A stretch of 64,000 nucleotides of DNA from Rhodospirillales bacterium (GTDB lineage: Bacteria; Pseudomonadota; Alphaproteobacteria; Reyranellales; Reyranellaceae). The notes below the pieces were generated by a model. That model did no database searches. It was not told where the DNA came from and was given only the letters and a program-made list of their open reading frames with translations. Shown in pieces: positions 8,369 through 16,252 of this stretch (positions are counted from its first letter, which is position 1; each line of letters opens with the position of its first letter). The stretch covers positions 1 through 64,000 of the forward strand of contig WHTW01000018.1 in the NCBI GenBank assembly GCA_009377525.1. The letters run 5' to 3'. A program made the translations under genes and the position numbers.

Positions 8369-8946
8369 AATAAAAGAACCCGGCCTTCACGGGCGCACAC
8401 CATGAACGAGAGTTATTGACAAGCACGATGGTTTTCTAGCGTGCGAACGTCTGTCGCTCCATGCATCGTTCATCCGGCCGTAGGCCAGACCGCTCCCGCA
8501 CGGGAGCCGGTCATCCCGTCCGGTTGCGTCGCGCCGGACGGGATGGGCTCTCCAGGGCCTAACGCGATCGAGAAGGGACCATCGCGAAAACCGATAGCGA
8601 AACTGGCGTAACTATCCGAATTCGGCAGGCAGCAACAACCATAGAGGGTGCGATCTCGTGAAAACAGCCGGCGGAAAAGGCGCAAATGCCGGAAAATCCT
8701 CGCACCGCTGACAGCAGTGCATGCACCGCCCGGTGGCTTCTCAGCGTACTCCTCTGCGGCGTTGTTTAGGCTGCGCTCCGCGCTACGCCGGACGGTAGCG
8801 CAGGAGCCTCTCCGGTATGTCATGACGAACGACAAAATGGCGATGATGACGCTCAATGTACATGGAACTTCCTTACGATTTGATGCTGCAATAACAGCAT
8901 TTCAGGCACTTTTGACCTTCTACGCCTGTCGGCGTAAGAGGAAGCC
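8369..8946. other. Intergenic stretch with hairpins, no gene seen
   Basis: No coding region is supported here. Two strong stem-loops lie at about 8487-8545: a short one around GCTCCCGCACGGGAGC, and a second with perfect 12-base arms at 8512-8523 and 8534-8545. Neither is followed by a T run, so they do not look like simple terminators. A GAGGAA ribosome site just before 8947 belongs to the DUF1272 gene. Confidence 0.5.
8512..8545. repeat. Perfect 12-base inverted repeat (hairpin)
   Basis: Arms CATCCCGTCCGG (8512-8523) and CCGGACGGGATG (8534-8545) are perfectly complementary with a 10-base loop. There is no T tract on either side. Role unknown. Confidence 0.7.
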
Positions 8947-9198
8947 ATGCTCGACCTCCGCCCCAACTGCGAATGCTGCGACAAGGACCTGCCCAACGGC
9001 GCGACCGACGCCCTGATCTGCACCTACGAGTGCACGTTCTGTGCGGACTGCGCCCGAACTCGGCTGGGCGGTCTTTGCCCCAATTGCGGCGGTGACCTCG
9101 TGAAGCGTCCGACGCGCCCGGCGCGGATGCTGGAGAAACACCCCGCTTCGACCAAGAGGGTCCGCAAGGATCATGCGGCCTGTCGCCAAGTGGCTTGA
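8947..9198 (+). CDS. DUF1272 zinc-ribbon-like small protein
   Basis: Small cytoplasmic protein of 83 residues, matching the DUF1272 family in length and pattern. It opens MLDLRPNCECCDKDLP and has paired cysteines CECC, CTFCADC and CPNCGG that would form two zinc sites. The tail NPAST-like segment (HPASTKRV) is also typical. A GAGGAA ribosome site lies just before the ATG. It sits directly upstream of thrC; the thrC start lies 38 bases past its stop, so the two may be co-transcribed, though no functional link is known. Biochemical role is unknown. Confidence 0.85.
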   Translation: MLDLRPNCECCDKDLPNGATDALICTYECTFCADCARTRLGGLCPNCGGDLVKRPTRPARMLEKHPASTKRVRKDHAACRQVA

Positions 9199-9236
9199 GC
9201 ACGTGGCGTAGGGCTGCCCAGTCGGAGTTTTTTCTT

Positions 9237-10688
9237 TTGCGCTACATCAGCACGCGCCACGGCTCGCAGGGAAATCCCCAGCCGCTTGGCTTCGAGGACG
9301 TCATGCTCGCAGGCCTCGCCCGCGACGGCGGCCTCTATCTGCCGGCCGAATGGCCGCAATTCTCCAAGGCCGAGATCGCCGCCCTCAAGGACCAGCCCTA
9401 TGGCGAGGTCGCCTATCGGGTGATGCGCCCGTTCGTCGGCGATGCCTTCGACGAGGCGACCTTCCGTCGCCTGATCGGCGAGGCCTACGCCTCGTTCGAG
9501 ACCCCCGAAGTCGCGCCGGTGAAGGCATTGGGCGAGGTAACGCCTCAAGATGGGGGCCTGCACTTGCTCGAGCTATTCCACGGCCCCACGCTCGCCTTCA
9601 AGGACGTGGCGCTGCAGCTCCTCGGCCGAATGCTCGACCACACGCTGACGGCCCGGCGCCAGCACGCCACCATCGTCGGCGCCACTTCGGGCGACACCGG
9701 GTCGGCTGCCATCGAGGCGGTGCGCGACCGCCGGACCATCGACATCTTCATGCTGTTCCCGCGCGGCCGGGTGAGCGAGGTGCAGCGCCGCCAGATGACG
9801 ACGGTGCTGGCGCCCAACGTGCACAATGTCGCCATCGAGGGCACGTTCGACGACTGCCAGGACCTCGCCAAGGCGTGCTTCAACGATCTCGCCTTCCGCG
9901 ACCGCCATGCGCTGACGGCGGTGAACTCGATCAACTTCGCCCGGGTGATGGCGCAGATCGTCTACTACTTCTGGGCGGCGGTGAAGCTCGGCGCGCCCGA
10001 GCGGCCGGTCGCCTTCACCGTGCCGACGGGCAACTTCGGCAACGTCTATGCCGGCTACGCGGCGCGGCAGATGGGCCTGCCGGTGTCGCATTTCGTCGTG
10101 GCGACCAACAGCAACGACATCCTGGCGCGGTTCTTCGAGGCGGGCGCCATGACGATGACCGACGTCGTGCCGACCTACAGTCCCAGCATGGACATCCAGA
10201 TCTCGAGCAACTTCGAGAGGCTGCTGTTCGACCTCTACGGCCGCGACGGCAAGGCGCTGGCCGAGGCGATGGCCGGTTTCAGGAGCAGCGGCACGCTCGA
10301 GGTCGGCGCCAATGCGCTGGGCGGCGTCCGCGAGCTGTTCGACGCCGGCCGCCTCGACGACGAGGGCACGCTCGGCGCCATCGTCGATTGCCGCAAGCGC
10401 TTCGGCGTGACGCTCGATACCCACACCGCGGTGGGCTATGCCGTGGCCCAGCAGCACCGGCGCGACGCCAAGGTGCCGATGATCGTGCTGTCGACGGCGC
10501 ATCCCGCCAAGTTCCCGGATGCGGTGCAGAAGGCGACGGGCGAGCGGCCGGCGCTGCCGCCCCGGCTCGCCGACCTGATGGAGCGCACCGAGCGCGTCGA
10601 CGGACTGCCCAACGACGTCGTCGCGCTGAAGGACCTGATCGACGAGCGCAGGGCGGCGCTGCGTCAACCTCGTGCAGCAAGACGATAG
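9237..10688 (+). CDS. thrC: Threonine synthase
   Basis: Converts O-phospho-L-homoserine to L-threonine with pyridoxal phosphate; last step of threonine synthesis in the cytoplasm. The product has 483 residues, the usual length for the bacterial form. The N terminus RYISTRHGSQGN and GFEDVMLAGLARDGGLYLP match the family. The PLP lysine is in LAFKDVALQ (about residue 122) and the phosphate-binding SGDTGSAA follows. I chose the TTG at 9237 because it yields the expected (M)RYISTR start and a CGGAG site lies about ten bases upstream. An upstream GTG at 9195 would overlap the DUF1272 gene and add 14 foreign-looking residues. The M16 peptidase follows after 7 bases, a common pairing in alphaproteobacteria. 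Confidence 0.95.
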   Translation: MRYISTRHGSQGNPQPLGFEDVMLAGLARDGGLYLPAEWPQFSKAEIAALKDQPYGEVAYRVMRPFVGDAFDEATFRRLIGEAYASFETPEVAPVKALGEVTPQDGGLHLLELFHGPTLAFKDVALQLLGRMLDHTLTARRQHATIVGATSGDTGSAAIEAVRDRRTIDIFMLFPRGRVSEVQRRQMTTVLAPNVHNVAIEGTFDDCQDLAKACFNDLAFRDRHALTAVNSINFARVMAQIVYYFWAAVKLGAPERPVAFTVPTGNFGNVYAGYAARQMGLPVSHFVVATNSNDILARFFEAGAMTMTDVVPTYSPSMDIQISSNFERLLFDLYGRDGKALAEAMAGFRSSGTLEVGANALGGVRELFDAGRLDDEGTLGAIVDCRKRFGVTLDTHTAVGYAVAQQHRRDAKVPMIVLSTAHPAKFPDAVQKATGERPALPPRLADLMERTERVDGLPNDVVALKDLIDERRAALRQPRAARR

Positions 10689-10695
10689 GACGGCG

Positions 10696-11964
10696 ATGAG
10701 CAACGTCAAGGTCACCACCCTCCCCAACGGCCTGCGCGTGGCGGTCGATGAGATGCCCGAGGTCGAATCGGCGGCGCTCGGCATCTGGGTCGCCTGCGGC
10801 ACGCGCCACGAATCGGCCGAGCTCAACGGCATGGCGCACATGCTCGAGCACATGGCGTTCAAGGGCACGCGCGCGCGCTCGGCCCGCGCCATCGCCGAGG
10901 AGATCGAGAATGTCGGCGGCAGCCTGAACGCCTACACCGGCCGCGAGATCACCGCCTACCATGCCTCGGTGCTGAAGGAGGACGTGGCGCTCGGCGTCGA
11001 GATGGTGGCCGACATCCTGCGCAACTCGGTGTTCGATCCCGACGAGTTGCAGCGCGAGCGCGGCGTCATCCTGCAGGAGATCGGCCAGGCGCTCGACACG
11101 CCCGACGACGTGGTCTTCGACCAGTTCCAGGAGACTGCGTTTCCGGGCCAGCCGCTCGGCCGGCCAGTGCTGGGTACGGCAGTCACGGTCGAGGCGATCG
11201 GCCGCGACGATCTCTTCGCCTTTCTCGCCCGTCATTACACCGCGTCCAACATGGTCCTGTCGGCGGCCGGACGCGTCGAGGCCAACCAGATCGTCGACCT
11301 GGCCGAGAAGCATTTCGGCTCGGTGCCGCGCACGCCGGCCAACGCGGCGCCGCCGGTACCGCTTTCCTATGTCGGCGGCGACGGCCGCGAAGCGCGCGTG
11401 CTCGAGCAGGCGCATCTGGTGCTGGGCTGCCAGGGCATCGGCTATCGCGATCCCGACTATTTCGCGCTCGCCGTCTATTCGACGTTGTTCGGCGGCGGCA
11501 TGTCCTCGCGCCTGTTCCAGCGCATCCGCGAGGAGCGCGGCCTGGTCTACGGCATCCACTGCTTCAACACCGCCTATGCCGACGGCGGCCTGTTCGGCAT
11601 TTATGCCGGCACCGGCGAGGACGATCTCGCCGAGCTGGTGCCGGCGGTGTGCGAGGAGTTCGCCGGTGTTGCCGATACGCTGAGCGAAGCCGAGCTGGTG
11701 CGCGCCCGCAACCAGATCAAGGCCGGCACGCTGATGGCGCTGGAATCGAGCGGCGCGCGGTCGGAGCAGGCGGCCCGCCATCTGATCATCCATGGCCGGC
11801 CGATCCCCTACGCCGAGATCGTGACCCGCATCGAGGCGGTCGACCAGAACGCCGTGCGCCGCGTCGCACGCCGCCTCCTGCAGGGCGAGCTCACGCTCGC
11901 CGCGCTCGGTCCGATCGACGAATTGGAATCTTTGGACAAGATCGCCGCCCGCTTGGCGGCGTAG
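10696..11964 (+). CDS. M16-family zinc peptidase
   Basis: Predicted zinc metallopeptidase of the M16B (processing-peptidase-like) family, 422 residues. The inverted zinc motif HxxEH is present as H48-M-L-E51-H52 in GMAHMLEHMAFKGT, and the downstream acidic ligand region ERGVILQEI is intact. The usual second half follows, with YSTLFGGGMSSRLFQRIRE as the conserved substrate-binding landmark. The start at 10696 opens MSNVKVTTLPNGLRV, the typical N terminus. It lies 7 bases after thrC. The gene ends just before a palindromic element. Substrate is unknown; relatives are related to mitochondrial processing peptidase. Confidence 0.93.
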   Translation: MSNVKVTTLPNGLRVAVDEMPEVESAALGIWVACGTRHESAELNGMAHMLEHMAFKGTRARSARAIAEEIENVGGSLNAYTGREITAYHASVLKEDVALGVEMVADILRNSVFDPDELQRERGVILQEIGQALDTPDDVVFDQFQETAFPGQPLGRPVLGTAVTVEAIGRDDLFAFLARHYTASNMVLSAAGRVEANQIVDLAEKHFGSVPRTPANAAPPVPLSYVGGDGREARVLEQAHLVLGCQGIGYRDPDYFALAVYSTLFGGGMSSRLFQRIREERGLVYGIHCFNTAYADGGLFGIYAGTGEDDLAELVPAVCEEFAGVADTLSEAELVRARNQIKAGTLMALESSGARSEQAARHLIIHGRPIPYAEIVTRIEAVDQNAVRRVARRLLQGELTLAALGPIDELESLDKIAARLAA

Positions 11965-11965
11965 T

Positions 11966-12053
11966 CTTCCGGACCGCGCGCTGGGTCGCGTCTGACGCGA
12001 CCTTCCCGCGCGCTCATGATCATGAGGCGCGCGAGACGCGCGTGGTCCGGAAG
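11966..12053. repeat. Nested palindromic element, site 1
   Basis: Outer arms CTTCCGGACCGCG (from 11966) and its complement ending at 12053 enclose two further hairpins: GTCGCGTC/GACGCGAC, and a GCGCG stem whose tip is CTCATGATCATGAG. A partial AGCATGAGC flank follows. It lies between the convergent M16 peptidase and the beta-hydroxylase-like gene. Same family as 47015-47145, 52433-52550 and 57867-57926. Confidence 0.8.
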
Positions 12054-12068
12054 AGCATGAGCCCCCGA

Positions 12069-12917
12069 CTACTTGCGGTCGACGCTCGCTGGCGACGTCG
12101 TGTGGCTCGCCATGCTGATCAGGCCCTGTGATACCTGGGGCTGCGCCGCGTTGCGCGGCGGCACGCCGATGGCGGCGCGCTCCCTGACGGTGACGACCTC
12201 GGCGCTGCGGCGGATCAGGTTGTAGCGCAGGCCGGTGTAGAGGTTCACCGGGAACGGCATGTCGGCGTTGAAGTCGATGATCAGCACCACGCGCGTCTCG
12301 TCGGTCTGGTTCTTGACCCAGTGCTCGCGTGTGTCGTCGAACACCAGCGGCTCGCCTTCCTGCCAGAAGAAGTGGTGGCCGCCGATCTCGATCCAGCACT
12401 TCTCCGGCTCGGTCGGCACGATCAGCGGATAGTGGAAGCGGATCACGCCGGCCGCCGAGCCGCGATGGGGCTCGATCTCCGCCCCGCCGGCCAGGATGCT
12501 GAAGAGGGCGGAGTGCACGCCCGGGATGCGCGAGATCGCCTCGTAGGCGTCGGGCACCGCGGCGGTGTTCTCGGTGATCTCGTGGCCCCAGATCTTCAGC
12601 AGGAAGGTGCGCCAGGCGCGGCCAGGCACGTACAGGTCGCGCGGATGGACCTCGTGCAGCGCGGGGATTTCCTCGTGGTGGCTGAGCAGGTACTGCAGGT
12701 CAGCCTTGATCTTGTCGTGGCTCTTCTTGAGTTCGACGAGAACCGGAAAGGCCCGGATCGCATCCTCGCCACCCAGCGGCAGCTTGGGCATGCGGCGCAG
12801 GATGATGTCCGACATCTTGAGATTGAGTTTCTCGATGGGCTCCTGCGGCACCCAGATGTGCTTGGTCAAATAAAAGCGGCCTTTGTGGCCGATACTGGTA
12901 TTCGCGTTCGTTTCCAT
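12069..12917 (-). CDS. Aspartyl/asparaginyl beta-hydroxylase-like dioxygenase (LpxO-type family)
   Basis: Predicted 2-oxoglutarate/Fe(II) dioxygenase of the aspartyl/asparaginyl beta-hydroxylase family, 282 residues. The core is at about residues 120-225: iron and cosubstrate ligands are expected in EPHRGSAAGVIRFHYPL and in DDTREHWVKNQTDETRVVL, matching the HxxxxxxxRxH and downstream His/Arg pattern of the family. Lipid A hydroxylase LpxO belongs to the same family, so a membrane-lipid or peptide substrate is possible, but there is no clear N-terminal membrane helix. The ATG at 12917 follows an AGGA site. It is transcribed against its neighbours and interrupts what is otherwise a thrC-M16-GNAT run. 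Confidence 0.8.
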   Translation of the reverse strand: METNANTSIGHKGRFYLTKHIWVPQEPIEKLNLKMSDIILRRMPKLPLGGEDAIRAFPVLVELKKSHDKIKADLQYLLSHHEEIPALHEVHPRDLYVPGRAWRTFLLKIWGHEITENTAAVPDAYEAISRIPGVHSALFSILAGGAEIEPHRGSAAGVIRFHYPLIVPTEPEKCWIEIGGHHFFWQEGEPLVFDDTREHWVKNQTDETRVVLIIDFNADMPFPVNLYTGLRYNLIRRSAEVVTVRERAAIGVPPRNAAQPQVSQGLISMASHTTSPASVDRK

Positions 12918-13083
12918 GGCCGTCCTGGCGGGATATCTCCGTGAAGGAGGGGAATTTCACATCATGATCGGGCCGTTTCAAGACCTGGCTTTTGGCTGGG
13001 TGGCGCGGCGGACAGTCTCAATTTCCTACGTCAAGCCTCGGAAAACATGTAACAATTCCAAAGCTGGATTACTATAGACCAAG

Positions 13084-13692
13084 ATGTTCCGCTTTGCCGA
13101 TGTCCCGTTGTCGCTGTCCGGGATGACCAGAATCGCCGGTCGGCGCGTGTTTTTGCGCGCCCCGGCCATGGACGACTGGGCCGAATGGGCCGAATTGCGG
13201 GCCCGCAGCCGGGCCTTTCTCACACCGTGGGAACCGACGTGGCCGGAGGATTCCCTGGGCCGCGACCACTACCGCCGCCGCCTGCGCCAGCAGGCCCGGG
13301 AATGGCGGTCGGGCGAGGCTTACAGCCTGTTCGTCTTCACCAACGAGGGCCGGCGGCTGGCCGGCGGCATCAACCTCAGCAACGTCCGCCGCGGCGTCGC
13401 CCAGGCCGCCTCCGTCGGCTACTGGATGGGCCGGCCCCATGCCGGCCAGGGCCTGATGACCGACGCCTTGCGCGCGACGCTGCCCTTCGTGTTCGACGAC
13501 TTGAGGCTGCATCGCCTGGAGGCGGCCTGCCTGCCGCACAACGAGCCCTCCAAGGCGGTGCTGGCCAAGGTCGGGTTCCACGAGGAAGGGCTGGCCCGCC
13601 AGTACCTTCGGATCAACGGTCATTGGGCCGACCATCTGTTGTTCGCCCTGCTTCGCGCCGACTACGATGCACTCCTGAGGGCGGCCCGCTAG
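13084..13692 (+). CDS. RimJ/RimL-type GNAT N-acetyltransferase
   Basis: Predicted acetyl-CoA-dependent N-acetyltransferase of the RimJ (ribosomal-protein alanine acetyltransferase) subgroup, 202 residues. Landmarks are RRVFLRAPAMDDWAEWAELR near the N terminus, FLTPWEPTWP, the acetyl-CoA motif YWMGRPHAGQGLMTDALRA and LEAACLPHNEPSKAVLAKVG. Full length is reached only with the ATG at 13084. There is no ribosome-binding purine run before it, and a TACTAT box at 13070-13075 would place a start of transcription within a few bases of the ATG, so the mRNA may be nearly leaderless. Substrate is inferred from family only. Confidence 0.85.
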   Translation: MFRFADVPLSLSGMTRIAGRRVFLRAPAMDDWAEWAELRARSRAFLTPWEPTWPEDSLGRDHYRRRLRQQAREWRSGEAYSLFVFTNEGRRLAGGINLSNVRRGVAQAASVGYWMGRPHAGQGLMTDALRATLPFVFDDLRLHRLEAACLPHNEPSKAVLAKVGFHEEGLARQYLRINGHWADHLLFALLRADYDALLRAAR

Positions 13693-13814
13693 AGCGGATC
13701 CCGATCAGATGGAACCGCTCGCGGTTCCATCTGATCGGGATCGCGCGCCCGGGAGTTGCTGATTTCACAGGGCATATTCCGTTCGGCTGCTTCCAGCCGA
13801 ACGGAATATGCTTT
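13691..13814. repeat. Two-hairpin 124-base element, copy 1
   Basis: First hairpin: perfect 22-base arms 13697-13718 and 13721-13742 with a 2-base loop. Second hairpin: perfect 18-base arms 13772-13789 and 13794-13811 with a 4-base loop. The element begins AGAGCG. It matches 62083-62206 in length and in the position of every arm. It begins at the stop codon of the acetyltransferase gene and ends 27 bases before the dioxygenase start. Confidence 0.9.
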
Positions 13815-13841
13815 AGACGGCCGTCCCTGGAGGAGCCCTTC

Positions 13842-14711
13842 ATGCGCAACCTGACGCCGACCAGCATCACCCAGGCTTTCGCCGACTATGCCAAGAACGC
13901 GCCGTCGGAGCGTACGCGCACCCTGCTGGTCAGCCTGGCCGGCCATCTGCACAGCTTCGTGCGCGACAACAAGGTCACCCAGGCCGAATGGGGGGCGGCG
14001 ATCGACGCGCTGACGCGCGCGACCAAGTTCACCGACGACAAGCGCAACGAATACATCCTGTTCTCCGACCTTTTAGGTGTCTCCTCGCTGGTCGACATGA
14101 TCAACGCCGCCACCACCGGCACGCAGTCGTCGGTGCTGGGGCCATTCCTCATCGAAGGCGCGCCCAGACTGCCCAACGGCGGCGACCTGTGGAAAGGCCA
14201 GGTCGGTGAGCCGCTGGTCGTGCACGGCCGCATCCGGGACGGCAAGGGCGCGCCGGCCAAGGGCGCGGTGGTGCAGCTCTGGCAGAACGGCGGCGACGGG
14301 CTTTATTCCCAGCAGGATCCCAAGAACTCGCCGACCAACTATCACGGGCAGCTGACCGTGGCCGACGACGGCACCTTCTCCTACTCGACGGTGCGGCCGA
14401 TCGCCTACACCGTGCCCGACGACGGGCCGGCGGGCGACATGCTGCGCGCGCTCGGCCGCAACGCCTGGCGGCCGGCGCATCTGCACATGATCATCAATGC
14501 GCCGGGCCACAAGCCGCTGATCACCGAGTTCTTCCCCGAGGACGACAAGTATCTCGACGGCGACGCCGTGTTCGGCGTGCGCGCCGGCCTCGTGCTGCCC
14601 CTCAAGAAGGTCGCCGATCGCAAGGAGCTGCCGGCCAATCTCGCGGCGCGCGAGACCCTGCCGATGCCGGTGTGGACCGCCACGCTCGATCTCACGCTGC
14701 CATCGGCCTGA
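13842..14711 (+). CDS. Intradiol ring-cleavage dioxygenase (catechol or hydroxyquinol 1,2-dioxygenase type)
   Basis: Predicted non-haem Fe(III) enzyme that opens catechol-type rings between the two hydroxyls, 289 residues. The N-terminal helical dimerisation domain covers about residues 15-95. The four iron ligands are visible: Tyr in GDGLYSQQDP, Tyr in PIAYTVPDDGP, and two His in RPAHLHMII. The downstream ITEFFPEDDKYLDGDAVFGV matches the family closely. The ATG at 13842 follows GGAGGA; the longer open frame upstream runs through the repeat element and is not used. No other ring-degradation genes flank it, so the ring substrate (catechol, hydroxyquinol or chlorocatechol) cannot be fixed. An ABC transporter pair follows 11 bases later. 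Confidence 0.92.
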   Translation: MRNLTPTSITQAFADYAKNAPSERTRTLLVSLAGHLHSFVRDNKVTQAEWGAAIDALTRATKFTDDKRNEYILFSDLLGVSSLVDMINAATTGTQSSVLGPFLIEGAPRLPNGGDLWKGQVGEPLVVHGRIRDGKGAPAKGAVVQLWQNGGDGLYSQQDPKNSPTNYHGQLTVADDGTFSYSTVRPIAYTVPDDGPAGDMLRALGRNAWRPAHLHMIINAPGHKPLITEFFPEDDKYLDGDAVFGVRAGLVLPLKKVADRKELPANLAARETLPMPVWTATLDLTLPSA

Positions 14712-14722
14712 TGCGGCCCTGA

Positions 14723-15469
14723 ATGCGGCTGGTCGGTGTTCGCGGCGTCTCGAAGGTCTTTGCCAACGGCGTAAAAGCTCTCGCCGGCGTCTCGCTCGAT
14801 GTTCAGGCCGGGGAATTCCTGAGCGTGTTGGGCCCCTCCGGCTGCGGCAAGTCGACCTTGCTGCGCCTGATCGCGGGCCTCGCGCAGCCCACCACCGGCA
14901 CCATCGATTGGTCGGATGAAGGAGGCAGGGGGGATCTCGGCTTCGTTTTCCAGGAACCGACCCTGATGCCGTGGGCGACAGCCCTTGCCAATGTCGCCTT
15001 GCCCCTGAAGCTGCGCGGCATCGCGAAAGGCGAGCGCGAGGCGCGGGCAGCCGAGGCGCTCGAAAATGTCGGGCTGAAGGGCTTCGAGCGGGTCTGGCCG
15101 CGCGAGCTGTCGGGCGGCATGAAGATGCGCGTGTCGCTTGCCCGCGCCCTGGTGGTCCAGCCCCGGCTGCTGCTGATGGACGAGCCGTTCGCCGCCCTCG
15201 ACGAGATCACGCGGCATCGCCTGAATGACGATCTGCTGGCGCTGTGGCAGCGCAGCGGCGTCACGATCGTGTTCGTCACGCATTCGGTGTTCGAATCGGT
15301 CTTCCTGTCGCAGCGCATCGTGGTGATGACGGCGCGGCCCGGTCGCGTGTCGGCCGAGCTCGCCGTGACGACGCCGCATCCGCGCAGCCAGGCCTTTCGC
15401 ACCTCGGCGGAGTACGCGGCGTGGTGCCGCAAGGCCTCGTCGCGGCTGGGCGAGGCGATGGCCGCATGA
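14723..15469 (+). CDS. ABC transporter ATP-binding protein, nitrate/sulfonate/taurine type
   Basis: ATPase subunit of an importer of the SsuB/TauB/NrtD type, 248 residues, acting on the inner face of the membrane. Walker A is GPSGCGKST (about residue 37), the Q-loop is FVFQEPTLMPW, the signature is LSGGM and Walker B is LLLMDEPFAALD, so the enzyme looks complete. Its stop overlaps the ATG of the permease (ATGA), showing translational coupling. It lies 11 bases after the intradiol dioxygenase gene. No substrate-binding protein gene is adjacent, so the ligand is unknown; an aromatic compound is possible from context but unproven. Confidence 0.92.
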   Translation: MRLVGVRGVSKVFANGVKALAGVSLDVQAGEFLSVLGPSGCGKSTLLRLIAGLAQPTTGTIDWSDEGGRGDLGFVFQEPTLMPWATALANVALPLKLRGIAKGEREARAAEALENVGLKGFERVWPRELSGGMKMRVSLARALVVQPRLLLMDEPFAALDEITRHRLNDDLLALWQRSGVTIVFVTHSVFESVFLSQRIVVMTARPGRVSAELAVTTPHPRSQAFRTSAEYAAWCRKASSRLGEAMAA

Positions 15470-16245
15470 CCGGCGCCAAGGTGATCGCGCCGATCGTGTT
15501 GGGCGTCCTGATGCTCGCTTTGTGGGAGGGCATCGTGCGCGCCGTCGGCATCCCGCCCTACATCCTGCCGGGCCCGATCCTGGTGGCGAAGACGCTGGTC
15601 GCCGACTGGAGCACGCTCGAGCCCTCGTTGCTGGTCACCGTGCGCATCACCCTCGAGGCGCTGGCTGCCGCCGTCGTGATCGGCGGCCTGCTCGCCATCC
15701 TGTTCTCACTGTCGCGCTGGATCGAGCTGTCGCTCTTCCCTTACGCCATCATCCTGCAGGTCACTCCGATCGTGGCGATCGCGCCGCTGATCATCGTGTG
15801 GGCCGACAATGTCGAGCTGTCGCTCCTGATCTGCGCCTGGCTGGTGGCGTTCTTCCCCATCCTGTCCAACACCATCCTCGGCCTGCGCTCGGTCGATCCC
15901 AACCTGCTCGACCTGTTCCAGCTCTACGGCGCGGGTCGCTGGCGCACCCTGGCCGATCTGCGCCTGCCCGCGGCGCTGCCGTACTTCCTGGGTGGGCTCC
16001 GCATCTCGGGCGGGCTGGCGCTGATCGGCGCGGTGGTGGCGGAGTTCGTCGCCGGCACAGGCGGCAACGCCTCGGGCCTGGCCTGGCGCATCCTCGAATC
16101 GGGCTATCAGCTGAAAATCCCGCGCATGTTCGCGGCCCTGGTGCTGATCTCGGCGACCGGCATCGTGATCTTCCTGCTGCTGTCCTGGCTCAGTCACCTC
16201 CTGCTGCGGCGCTGGCACGAGAGCGCGCTTGTGACGGAACGCTGA
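15466..16245 (+). CDS. ABC transporter permease, SsuC/TauC type
   Basis: Membrane subunit paired with the preceding ATPase, 259 residues with about six membrane helices. The EAA-type coupling loop is visible as LYGAGRWRTLADLRLPAALP, which docks on the ATPase in this family. The start ATG at 15466 overlaps the previous stop. The open frame extends upstream to 15244 but that part is a shadow of the ATPase. The gene ends 8 bases before the convergent hydrolase stop. Confidence 0.92.
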   Translation: MTGAKVIAPIVLGVLMLALWEGIVRAVGIPPYILPGPILVAKTLVADWSTLEPSLLVTVRITLEALAAAVVIGGLLAILFSLSRWIELSLFPYAIILQVTPIVAIAPLIIVWADNVELSLLICAWLVAFFPILSNTILGLRSVDPNLLDLFQLYGAGRWRTLADLRLPAALPYFLGGLRISGGLALIGAVVAEFVAGTGGNASGLAWRILESGYQLKIPRMFAALVLISATGIVIFLLLSWLSHLLLRRWHESALVTER

Positions 16246-16252
16246 CCGCTGC

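Noticed and set aside
11966-12053. Palindromes read as simple transcription terminators
   Set aside because: No T tract follows on either strand and the arms match other palindromic loci in the window, so a repeat family is the better explanation.
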